Positions 56,916-64,000 of a stretch of DNA of 64,000 bases are shown here, piece after piece. The notes under the pieces were generated by a model. It saw only the letters and a list, made by a program, of their open reading frames with translations. It was not told the origin of the DNA and did not search any database. Numbering within the stretch: position 1 is the first letter of the stretch; each line of letters begins with the position of its first letter. The stretch spans positions 62,001-126,000 of the forward strand of contig JACRJX010000009.1 of the NCBI GenBank assembly GCA_016235595.1, written 5' to 3'. The translations under genes were made by a program, and so were the position numbers. The stretch is from Verrucomicrobiota bacterium. GTDB lineage: Bacteria; Verrucomicrobiota; Verrucomicrobiia; CAIQCK01.

Positions 56916-58274
56916 CTACGGCTTGAACGGACCCTTCACGTAGAAGAGGTCGGCGCGGACGCGGCTCTTGTCCGGCACGCGCGCCAGCGAATAGACGCTG
57001 CCGTCCTTGCCGATGGTGATTGAGTTCACGTAAAGCGGCCGCTCGCCGTTCTTGTAGTAGATCGCGCCCTGGTCTTTGCAGCGGCCGGTCGGGATGTGAT
57101 AGGTGACGAGGTGAAGGTCTTCGAGCCCCTTCGCCGCGCCCATCGCAATACGGTCCTTGCCCTTGAGACGCTTGCCGTCTTTGTAGATCGGGCCGCCGGT
57201 GAGGTAGCAGATGGTGTCGCCGTCCGCGCCGAGCGCAAAACCGAGGTAGCCGTAACTGAACTGGTCAAACATGCCGCTGGCCTTGGAGGGGTCGGAGGTG
57301 ATGCGATCGAGGACCTGGATGCGCTTGGTGCGCGGGTCGAAGCGGAAGAGGTAGCCGGAATTACCGTGGACGCCGTAGATCATCTTGTCCTTGGGCCGGT
57401 AGAAGGTCTGCCGCCAGTTGTAGCCCATGTGGCCGGGATTGGTGGAGTCGTAGATGCCGAAGTAGTCCTTCTTCAAGTCCTCGTCGGTGATTTTCTCGAT
57501 GTTGTCTGTGTCGGCGCGGTAACGGATTATGTCGCCGTCGCCAGTGCTGTAGTAAGCCGAGCCGTCTTCAGGATCCACGGCAATGGAGCGGCAAACGGTG
57601 CTGTAGGCCGCGCCTTTGCCGTTCTCGCCCTCGCGGCATTGTTTGCCGAAGTTCTTCATGCTCTTGGTGGCAATGTCGAAACGGAAGAACTGGCCGGCGG
57701 GCCAGGTGATGGCAAACATGCGTCCGCGCTTGGTGTCCATGTTGAAGGTAATGACGCCCTCGCCGTCGGGCGCGAGTCCAAAGTCCTCGAACTTGCCGGT
57801 CTTGAGGTCGTAGGAAAGCAGGTGGCCACCGGGATACTTCGTCCAGCCGGCGGGCGGGATGCCCATCTTCTCCATGCCATCAATGATGCTGTAGTGGCCG
57901 ATGTGCGTGGCGAAGTAGAGTTTGCCGTTGGCCTCGACGAAGTTCACGTGGCTCTTGCCCTGCACCACAGTCTTCTTGCCCTTCTCGCCGCACGCCTCGG
58001 TGAGGTCGCCGACGCAGGTAACCTTTTGCGTCTTCGGGTCGAACTTGAACATCTGACCGCCGATGTCGGCTGGTTCGGTGCTGAGCACGTAGTAGATGCA
58101 GCCGTCGCTGCCGGTGCCCATGCCGTTGTAGGTGTCGTGGCCTTCAGGGAAGCCGGAGCTAACCATGTGCGCCGTCAGCTTCTTCGCCGGCTGAAACGGG
58201 TCGCGCGTTTCGGCGGCAGACAGGAGCGGGATTGCGGCAGTCAATACGATGAGTGAAGTGATGATGGTTTTCAT
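56916..58274 (-). CDS. Secreted beta-propeller-like hypothetical protein
   Basis: 452 residues from the ATG at 58274, with a signal peptide (IITSLIVLTAAIPLLSAA). The rest consists of repeating blades of about 45-60 residues. Recurring elements are GCIYYVLST, KLYFATHIGHYS, RGRMFAITWPAG, GSAYYSTGDGD, DKMIYGVHGNSGYLFRFDP and GSVYSLARV, alternating with Lys/Asp-rich turns. This resembles a six- to seven-bladed propeller of the SMP-30/NHL/PQQ kind, but no catalytic residues can be named. It lies between the ceramidase-like and aminotransferase genes on the same strand with gaps of more than 100 bases, so an operon is possible but weak. Confidence 0.6.
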   Translation of the reverse strand: MKTIITSLIVLTAAIPLLSAAETRDPFQPAKKLTAHMVSSGFPEGHDTYNGMGTGSDGCIYYVLSTEPADIGGQMFKFDPKTQKVTCVGDLTEACGEKGKKTVVQGKSHVNFVEANGKLYFATHIGHYSIIDGMEKMGIPPAGWTKYPGGHLLSYDLKTGKFEDFGLAPDGEGVITFNMDTKRGRMFAITWPAGQFFRFDIATKSMKNFGKQCREGENGKGAAYSTVCRSIAVDPEDGSAYYSTGDGDIIRYRADTDNIEKITDEDLKKDYFGIYDSTNPGHMGYNWRQTFYRPKDKMIYGVHGNSGYLFRFDPRTKRIQVLDRITSDPSKASGMFDQFSYGYLGFALGADGDTICYLTGGPIYKDGKRLKGKDRIAMGAAKGLEDLHLVTYHIPTGRCKDQGAIYYKNGERPLYVNSITIGKDGSVYSLARVPDKSRVRADLFYVKGPFKP

Positions 58275-58394
58275 GGGAGTGTGTTCCGGGTACCGATGGG
58301 TTGCGTCATCGTTCATTCTTTCGAGTTCGCAGGCGACAGCGCGCACGCTAGCACGCGCGCGGGCCGAGGCAAGCTCAAACGAAGTTCTTTTTCG

Positions 58395-59777
58395 TCATGC
58401 TTTCTTCAGTTTGTCCGCATTCTTCTGGATCTTCTCGACCGCGCGAACAATGTCGTCCATGTCGGACTTCGAGCCGAGGAGGATGCCCTGCGAACTGAGC
58501 CAAACGGAAGTATGGAAGGTCTTGATCAGATTCGGGCAGTGGTTCTTCTCCTTGTATGCATCGAAGTTCAGTTCGGCGCTGGAATAGAACTTCTTATAGA
58601 CTTCCGACTGGAACATCTGGTGGATGAACTCCTGCGTATAGATCGGACAGTTGGGATATCCGCTGCCCGCCGGAACTCCCTCGGCCGACAATGCCTTGAG
58701 AAATGCGGCGCGGGGCAACCCCTTGAACTGCGCTTCATCGTAGATGAACGGATACATGTAATAGGACAACTGGGTGACGTTCGGATACGGCTTGACGGGA
58801 GTGATGCCCGGGATGGCCGCCAGTTTCGGAGTCAGGTAACGGGCGTTCTCATTGCGAATCTTGGTCTGCTCCTCTAGCATCTTCAACTGGCACAACCCGA
58901 TGGCCGCCTGATACTCGGCCATGCGAATCTTATTCCCCAGAATGAATGCGGCGATGTTATCCACTGAACCGGGGGCGATGTTGGTCTTGAATCCGTAGTT
59001 GTGATACGAGTAGAGCTTGTCTTTCAAGGCGGGGTCATCGGTCACAATCGCGCCTCCCTCGCCGATGGGCATGACTTTCGAAGTCTGGAAGCTGAAGCAG
59101 CCCGTGGTGCCGAACGTGCCCATCTTCTTGTGGTTGATCTCGGACATGTGCGCCTGACAGGCGTCCTCCACCACAAAGAGCTTGTGCTTGCGGGCGATTT
59201 CCATGATGCGCTCCATGTCGGAGGGATAACCGCAAATGTGCACCGGCAGGATGGCCTTGGTCCGCGGAGTGATCTTCGCCTCAATCTGGGCGGGGTCCAT
59301 TTGATACGTGAGCGGGTCAATATCCGCAAAGACGGGCATGGCGCCTTTATACAGCACGCCCAGCAGGCTCGCGCTGAAGGTGTAGGGCGCGCAGATGACC
59401 TCGTCGCCGGGATTGATGTCCAACACCATGAACGACGCGCTCAACGCGTTGGTGCCGTTCACCACGGCCAGACAATGTTTGGCGCCCATGGCGGCGGCCC
59501 ATTTCCCCTCAAACTCCTTGACCAGTCTGTCGCGCGACCAGACCCGGCCGTGCAGCACCTTTGTCACCACGGCGTCGTTCTGCGGGTCCCATTGCGGCCA
59601 GGAGGGCCAGGGCTTCGCGTGGGCTTTGGCGCCGCCCAAGGCGGCCGGGGCGCTGGCATCACCGGAAGTCTTGGCCATCACCGCAGGAACGGCGCTGGCG
59701 GCCAGCAACGCGCTGCTGGTCTTGATGAAATTCCGTCGGGTCCACAGAGGATTCATGCTCGTGAGATTTGTGTTCAT
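58395..59777 (-). CDS. DegT/DnrJ/EryC1-type PLP aminotransferase with Tat-like signal
   Basis: 460 residues from the ATG at 59777; the longer reading to 59945 has no protein-like N-terminus. The domain is a clear DegT-family sugar aminotransferase: AVVNGTNALSASFMVLDINP (about 125-144), CAPYTFSASLLGVLYKGAMP, LPVHICGYPSDM, VVEDACQAHMSEIN with the PLP-binding Asp (about 215), and FSFQTSKVMPIGEGGAIV with the Schiff-base Lys (about 235). GLCQLKMLEEQTKIRNENA and the C-terminal region are typical. Unusually, the N-terminus, WTRRNFIKTSSALLAASAV (12-30), is a Tat-like signal ending near AVMAK, so the PLP enzyme appears to be exported. The AraC gene lies upstream on the same strand. Confidence 0.85.
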   Translation of the reverse strand: MNTNLTSMNPLWTRRNFIKTSSALLAASAVPAVMAKTSGDASAPAALGGAKAHAKPWPSWPQWDPQNDAVVTKVLHGRVWSRDRLVKEFEGKWAAAMGAKHCLAVVNGTNALSASFMVLDINPGDEVICAPYTFSASLLGVLYKGAMPVFADIDPLTYQMDPAQIEAKITPRTKAILPVHICGYPSDMERIMEIARKHKLFVVEDACQAHMSEINHKKMGTFGTTGCFSFQTSKVMPIGEGGAIVTDDPALKDKLYSYHNYGFKTNIAPGSVDNIAAFILGNKIRMAEYQAAIGLCQLKMLEEQTKIRNENARYLTPKLAAIPGITPVKPYPNVTQLSYYMYPFIYDEAQFKGLPRAAFLKALSAEGVPAGSGYPNCPIYTQEFIHQMFQSEVYKKFYSSAELNFDAYKEKNHCPNLIKTFHTSVWLSSQGILLGSKSDMDDIVRAVEKIQKNADKLKKA

Positions 59778-59883
59778 GGTCGCACTCTTTCGATTTCGGT
59801 CGTCGTTGTTGATACCGCCAGCCTCCTTATACTCTTGCGAGTCAAAGAGGGTGTCGCAGCGATTACGGCGAACGTCGCAGTTG

Positions 59884-60780
59884 TTACGGTTGCGTTTCGT
59901 GCCGCAGCGCTGAACGGTAACGCTCCGGAGTGGTGCCTGTGACACGACGGAAGACCCGATGGAACTGCGATCGCGTTCCGAACCCCACCTCGTCCGCGAT
60001 TTGCATCACGGTTGTATCCGCGTGCGCCAGAAGCTGGCACGCGCGGTGAACGCGCTCTTGTGAAATCCACTGGAATGGGCTCAGGCCGGTCGCCCTGCGG
60101 AACAACACGCTGAGTTGCGTGCTGCTGTAGCCGCTGCGCTTCACCAACTCAGCCAGCGTCCACGGATGAGACAACGCTTCTCGCACTGTCGCACCCAGGC
60201 GTTCGATGAGCTTTTTCGCCGAGCTGTCAGCAGACACATCCGGCGTCCTGTGGCGTTCGCTTTCGCTGCGTGCGAGTTCAAGCAAGAGTTGCGCAAGCAA
60301 GGCCGCGCACATGGAGAGTTTCGCCCTCTGCCCGCCGAAGGATTCCTGTTGGAGCCGGTCCAACAAATACTCCACCGCGGTCCGGCGCCATGGCACAACC
60401 TGCGTTCGCGACGGGACGCGCACACCGGCCACCTCCAGTCCCACGGCCCGGCCGCAACGCACTGCCAACCCGGTCTCCCGCAACAGCGTGCGCCGGAAAA
60501 TCGCCACGAATCGTTCTCCCCGCCAGCCCAGGCAGACATGCGGATCGTCAGGACCGATCACGAGCAAATCGCCCGCATGAAGTTGAAACTCTTCCGTCCC
60601 CAACCGGTAATCCGCCACGCCACTGGCGACGTAGCACAGTTCCCAATCCTCGTCGGTATGCACGTGGAACCTGCCCACCGGCCCAATCCGTCGCGTGTAA
60701 GCCACCACGGGCACGGTTGGATCTGGAAACAGGATCGGTGTCCGTTCAACCGCGTTGATCTTGGCGGCACGCGTCAGCAT
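59884..60780 (-). CDS. AraC family transcriptional regulator
   Basis: 298 residues from the ATG at 60780. The N-terminal cupin-like sensing domain has GRFHVHTDEDWELCYVASG (about 36-54), YRLGTEEFQLHAGDLLVIGP (about 58-77) and HVCLGW. The C-terminal double helix-turn-helix (about 200-295) reads WTLAELVKRSGYSSTQLSVL and FRRATGLSPFQWISQERVHR, then MQIADEVGFGTRSQFHRVF with the AraC signature FRRVTGTTPERYR near the end. It binds DNA at effector-dependent promoters. Its neighbour downstream is the exported aminotransferase (107 bases away); sugar- or surface-related control is plausible but not shown. Confidence 0.93.
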   Translation of the reverse strand: MLTRAAKINAVERTPILFPDPTVPVVAYTRRIGPVGRFHVHTDEDWELCYVASGVADYRLGTEEFQLHAGDLLVIGPDDPHVCLGWRGERFVAIFRRTLLRETGLAVRCGRAVGLEVAGVRVPSRTQVVPWRRTAVEYLLDRLQQESFGGQRAKLSMCAALLAQLLLELARSESERHRTPDVSADSSAKKLIERLGATVREALSHPWTLAELVKRSGYSSTQLSVLFRRATGLSPFQWISQERVHRACQLLAHADTTVMQIADEVGFGTRSQFHRVFRRVTGTTPERYRSALRHETQP

Positions 60781-60922
60781 TGAGTCTGACTCTACCAGAA
60801 CCTTGTCGATCCAGTAAGACGAATGTCTGCACCCTGATAGGAATTGGCAGCGATCTCGCCGCCGCGGTCCAAACAAGATTCATCAAGAGCTTCCGGCCGC
60901 GCGGCAGCAATGCGGACGGTTT

Positions 60923-61690
60923 TCAGGCGATGTTGTTCTGCTTGCGCCAGTCGAGGATCCGTCGCGCCACCTTGTATACCGGTGCGGTCCAGATGCGGCT
61001 ATGGTTAACCTTCAAGTAGTTGACCAGTTCGCGGAAATCGCTGTCAGCCACACCGAGGCTGCCCTCGTTGATACCGTGAAACGTCAGGATGCCCCAACAC
61101 CTCTTGGCAATACACGCCTCCACCAAGCCGACCATCTGCGATCCCGTCATCCGCTCCGCCGGCCATGACCACGCGTAGTGCAGGTCCACCGTCGAGGCAT
61201 GGTTCGCAAACGGGAACTCGCCCTTGCCACGGCCGGCGATGTGATGCCGCGCCACCACGGGCACATAGCTCTGACGCGTCGGCCCGCGGCCCACGTGCTC
61301 CATGTAGCACGGATAACAGAACGACATCTCCCTTTGCTCCGGCGCGATCTGCTGCAACCGCCGTTTCGATTCGATGATGTCCTTCTCGATATCGGCCAGC
61401 GTCAGGCCTTCCAAGCCCGGCGCCGTCGGATCGTCGCGAAACGCCCGCGCGCAGATGTGAGCCATCGTGTGGTTGCCGATTTCGTGGCCGGCCTTGGCCA
61501 CCTCCCGCCACGGCGCGAGCTTTTCCAGATAATAGTCGTTGCGCGGGTTGAGGTAGAACGACGAGGGCAAATCGGCGTCGGTAAGCATCGGCACGGCGAT
61601 CTTGAGTTGCGACGGCGGGCCATCGTCGAACGTGAGGGAAACGGCCGCGCGACACTCGCCCGGCCAGTACGGAGAGTATTGTCGATTCAT
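60923..61690 (-). CDS. Polysaccharide deacetylase (NodB homology) family protein
   Basis: 255 residues. Motif 1 is SLTFDDGPPSQL (about 18-29), with the catalytic and metal Asp pair. Motif 2 is HEIGNHTMAHI (about 69-79), with the two His metal ligands. FCYPCYMEHVG takes the place of the usual RPPxG-type loop and is distinctive. GILTFHGINEGS (about 192-203) provides the late His. No signal peptide is evident, so it may act in the cytoplasm or be exported by another route. The family removes N- or O-acetyl groups from sugars such as peptidoglycan, chitin or xylan; the substrate is unknown. It lies in the minus-strand run after the polytopic membrane protein gene. Confidence 0.87.
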   Translation of the reverse strand: MNRQYSPYWPGECRAAVSLTFDDGPPSQLKIAVPMLTDADLPSSFYLNPRNDYYLEKLAPWREVAKAGHEIGNHTMAHICARAFRDDPTAPGLEGLTLADIEKDIIESKRRLQQIAPEQREMSFCYPCYMEHVGRGPTRQSYVPVVARHHIAGRGKGEFPFANHASTVDLHYAWSWPAERMTGSQMVGLVEACIAKRCWGILTFHGINEGSLGVADSDFRELVNYLKVNHSRIWTAPVYKVARRILDWRKQNNIA

Positions 61691-61752
61691 GACAAGTCTC
61701 TCGCTACAACATCCAGGCGGAGATTTCCAGCAATCTTTCCTAAGTTATCGCT

Positions 61753-63705
61753 TCACGGCCGGTCGGCGTCGGCATCGCCCGGCTTGTTCAAGCTGACGGA
61801 CGCGGGCGGCTTGGTGACTTTCGCCAGCTTGAAACAGGGACCGTCGTGCAGAACCTCTGCATCGTCGGGAATCGCCGCGTCCATCATCGGCGGACCGCCC
61901 CGTCCCTGAAAACCGCCCGGACCTTTTCCAAACTGCGGAAGGCCCGATGGCCGGAAACCGCCGCCGAAACCTTTCCCCGCACGGCTGCGGAAAGAACCGT
62001 CGGCCTGACGCAATCCGCGGCCCTGACCACCGCCAGGCGGGCCGAAACCAGGACCGCGCTCCTTGCTTTGAAGGAAGAGCACCTCGCCGTATTTTTGCCA
62101 GTCATCCGTTCGCACCGCCCTTCCCTGTGCAACACGGGTGTGGAGTGTCCACGCTGTCCACCACTCGACGCCGTGCCGCGTCACGATCAACGTACGTTCC
62201 GGATGCGGGATGCGAGCGGCGAGGTCTTTCATTTCGCGATACGCCTTTTCGCTGATGATCGGGTGTCCGCCACGCGCAACCATCGGAGCCGAGAACCCCA
62301 CCAGCGGCGCCACGGTCACGACCGCCAGCAACGAACGCAGCCAGAGGTTGGGCACCTGCATCAGCACAAACAAACCAGCAACCGTCGCAGGAAGCACCGC
62401 ATTCAAGTAGAAGCGCCCTGCGACGTCCCCCTGCACCCACGGTCCTGTCAGCAATAACGCCGTCACAGCGCAGCCGATGCCGATCGCACTCTCCGCCGGT
62501 GGCAACGCGCGGCGTTTCCGCCAAGCCAGAACGAAAACACATAGTGTGATACCGCCAACAACGGCCATGGGCATCCATCGCGCCAACATGAAAGGCCCCG
62601 CTCCCGGTCCTGCTCCCGGTCCCGGTCCGTGCATGAGGCTGTTTAGGAAGCCGCCAACTGGCGGTCGCATGCCACCCATCGAGTCATCACCCGGCGGTGG
62701 ACCTCCCATTGGGCCTTCGCCCGGTGGCGGGCCTCCCATTGGGCTATCGCCTGGTGGCGGACCAAACATGGGTTCGCCACTCCGCTGCAAACCACCTTTA
62801 GCGAAGCCCGGCAAAGCGCCGCTCGTCGGCGAACGCATCGGGGGTCTTCTGCCTCCAAGGAAGCTCGTCGGATTTGAAAATGCGTTTGCCAGCCGGTGAA
62901 TACGCGCCGGGTCAAACTTCCATAACACGAGACCGGCCGCCAGCGCCGCCACAGCCAGTCCGCCCGCCACCAACGGCCACGCCACGCGCACACGCTTCCC
63001 ACCCGCCTCGTCCCTCGGCAACAGGATGCCCGCCGCAAAAACAGCCGCGACCAGCAACAACGCGGTTCCAAACACTGCGATATGCGTCAGGCCCGTCAGA
63101 CCCAGCATCGCTATGACCCCGATGCCGCAGCCCACCGTCCGATGTCTCTTCCACACAAAGAGCGCATAGATCAGACCCGCAAGCCAGACCAAGCCGAGCG
63201 AATTCTTCTGGAAGTCACCCACCATCGAAAGCGCAGGCGATCCAAGCGCCACCACGCTGGCCGCGGCAACGGCCAGCCACGCGCCGCGCCCGGCGCGTTC
63301 GCTCCAAGCGCGGCCAAGAAGAAACACTGGCAACGCCACAAGCGGCGGCACGATCGCATCGAAGAGCTTCACGACCAGAAAGACGCTGGATTCGAGGTCG
63401 CGTCCTGTCAGCCATTGCATCAGCTTCGCCAGCGCCGCCTGTAACGAGAACGTCAACGGCAAATCTGGAATCCCCAGCGCCCCCGCCGTCAGTAACGCCC
63501 GCGCCTGAACCAAGTAGTAGCCACCGTTCATGCCCGGCACGAGCGATGTGCTGAATAGCAGCCAACTCCTGACAGCCATGGCTGCCAGGATGACAACGAA
63601 GAGGACACACGCCGGCCAGCCCGTAAAAGCGGCGGGGCGCAATGGGAGACGGCTGTTACTTGGCGCTTGAGTCACGGTGATATGTTGCTTTCTACAACGA
63701 CGCAA
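61753..63705 (-). CDS. Polytopic membrane protein with Gly-Pro-rich repeat, possibly GT-C-like
   Basis: Up to 650 residues from a TTG at 63705; a GTG at 63675 is an equally weak alternative start. At least ten hydrophobic segments flank a long soluble loop. Residues 311-365 hold a Gly/Pro/Met-rich repeat built of GDSPMGGPPP-like decamers and then GPGPGAGPGAGP. The C-terminal soluble domain (about 490-650) is again Gly/Phe/Arg-rich (FGPPGGGQGRGL, GFGGGFRPSG). GYYLVQARALLTAG and the early LFDAIVPPLVALPVFLLGR segment recall GT-C membrane transferases, but no acidic catalytic loop is convincing. It precedes the deacetylase gene by 62 bases. Confidence 0.65.
   Translation of the reverse strand: MRRCRKQHITVTQAPSNSRLPLRPAAFTGWPACVLFVVILAAMAVRSWLLFSTSLVPGMNGGYYLVQARALLTAGALGIPDLPLTFSLQAALAKLMQWLTGRDLESSVFLVVKLFDAIVPPLVALPVFLLGRAWSERAGRGAWLAVAAASVVALGSPALSMVGDFQKNSLGLVWLAGLIYALFVWKRHRTVGCGIGVIAMLGLTGLTHIAVFGTALLLVAAVFAAGILLPRDEAGGKRVRVAWPLVAGGLAVAALAAGLVLWKFDPARIHRLANAFSNPTSFLGGRRPPMRSPTSGALPGFAKGGLQRSGEPMFGPPPGDSPMGGPPPGEGPMGGPPPGDDSMGGMRPPVGGFLNSLMHGPGPGAGPGAGPFMLARWMPMAVVGGITLCVFVLAWRKRRALPPAESAIGIGCAVTALLLTGPWVQGDVAGRFYLNAVLPATVAGLFVLMQVPNLWLRSLLAVVTVAPLVGFSAPMVARGGHPIISEKAYREMKDLAARIPHPERTLIVTRHGVEWWTAWTLHTRVAQGRAVRTDDWQKYGEVLFLQSKERGPGFGPPGGGQGRGLRQADGSFRSRAGKGFGGGFRPSGLPQFGKGPGGFQGRGGPPMMDAAIPDDAEVLHDGPCFKLAKVTKPPASVSLNKPGDADADRP
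62673..62772. repeat. Minisatellite (about 30-bp period, three copies) in the membrane protein gene
   Basis: The motif CCTCCCATTGGGC recurs with surrounding CCCGGTGGCGG at about 30-base intervals, giving decapeptides of the type GDSPMGGPPP. A second 12-base repeat (CCCGGTCCTGCT-like) follows at about 62598-62632, coding Gly-Pro-Gly-Ala units. Confidence 0.7.
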
Positions 63706-64000
63706 CCGCCAGTTTTATTGGCCCCACAATCAAGTGTGATCCAGATATGTATAACAGTGCAGAAAAACTGAAGGAGTCACGACAGCGGAACCTTCGGTTT
63801 CACTGGCGTAACCCACTGGAATTCAAGCTTTAGCCTGTGTTGTAACCACAGCAGCCTAAAGGCTGGATTCCAGCGGGTTGACGCACAGAAACCAAAGAAG
63901 TTGCGCCGCAGCAGCAACGGAAACCTGCGCCACGCCCAGCCCGCATCACTGATTTCGCAACCGGTGGCAACCGGTGTTACGGAAGCTTCTTGGCCGTGTC
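63706..64000. other. Terminal region without a recognised gene
   Basis: It holds a REP-like palindrome (63811-63879) and no convincing reading frame. The promoter of the membrane protein gene should lie in 63706-63800, but no good -35/-10 pair stands out. Confidence 0.4.
63811..63879. repeat. REP-like long imperfect palindrome
   Basis: The left arm (63811-63839, ACCCACTGGAATTCAAGC then TTTAGCCTGTG) is the near reverse complement of the right arm (63848-63879, ending GGATTCCAGCGGGTT), separated by about eight bases. Inner bases CTTTAG/CTAAAG pair exactly. No T tract follows, so it looks like a dispersed palindromic element. Confidence 0.65.

Overview
The window looks like a chromosomal segment of an uncultured-type member of the Verrucomicrobiota, probably near the Pedosphaera/Limisphaerales group. 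This is an inference. It rests on high GC, many exported enzymes with Tat-like or Sec signals (ThuA, sugar epimerase-like, FAD oxidoreductase, metallophosphoesterase, ceramidase-like), a sulfatase-modifying-factor-like protein, a lysC-cimA operon, a very large exported protein of unknown function, and small palindromic repeats between genes. I saw no rRNA, tRNA, CRISPR array, integrase or transposase.

Layout. 1-2339: a multipass membrane protein with a spermidine-synthase-like SAM-binding domain, cut by the window edge. 2.5-7.5 kb: central metabolism (ferredoxin-NADP reductase, transketolase, a C_GCAxxG_C_C-like protein, two-subunit class I fumarase). 7.7-9.7 kb: an outer-membrane beta-barrel and a secreted protein. 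10-13.5 kb: a heparinase/alginate-lyase-like enzyme and a secreted TIM-barrel epimerase-like protein. 13.6-17.2 kb: RidA, LarC, Trm112 and an ArnT-like glycosyltransferase. 17.3-23.8 kb: valyl-tRNA synthetase, a GH5-like glycosidase and a small membrane protein. 24-27 kb: lysC-cimA, preceded by what reads as a complete transcription attenuator with a 16-codon leader rich in Ile and Val. 27-28.8 kb: a PhoU-like protein and the Pit phosphate transporter. 28.8-36.9 kb: a heavy-metal RND efflux operon (czcCBA-like), headed by two small cysteine-containing exported peptides and followed by a lipoprotein, a fragment of a second czcA and a zinc-ribbon protein. 37-46.6 kb: a radical SAM enzyme with a Tat-like N-terminus, ThuA, a multidomain phosphoesterase, UbiE/MenG, two membrane or lipoprotein peptidases, an FAD oxidoreductase and an unknown protein. 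46.6-54.3 kb: one 2535-residue protein built from two homologous halves. 54.4-63.7 kb: a SUMF1-like protein, then a minus-strand run of ceramidase-like protein, beta-propeller-like protein, exported DegT-type aminotransferase, AraC regulator, polysaccharide deacetylase and a polytopic membrane protein with a Gly-Pro-rich repeat.

How the genes work together. Aspartate kinase (threonine to isoleucine route) and citramalate synthase (pyruvate to isoleucine route) sit in one overlapping operon, and the leader in front of it is rich in exactly the downstream amino acids. The Czc genes form a full tripartite pump with accessory metal-binding candidates on both sides. The many secreted hydrolases and cell-surface proteins fit a polysaccharide- and glycolipid-degrading lifestyle.

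The most interesting items are the lysC-cimA attenuator, the duplicated 2535-residue protein, the paired small peptides before czcCBA, and the exported radical SAM and PLP enzymes. All family assignments were made by reading motifs; no database search was possible.
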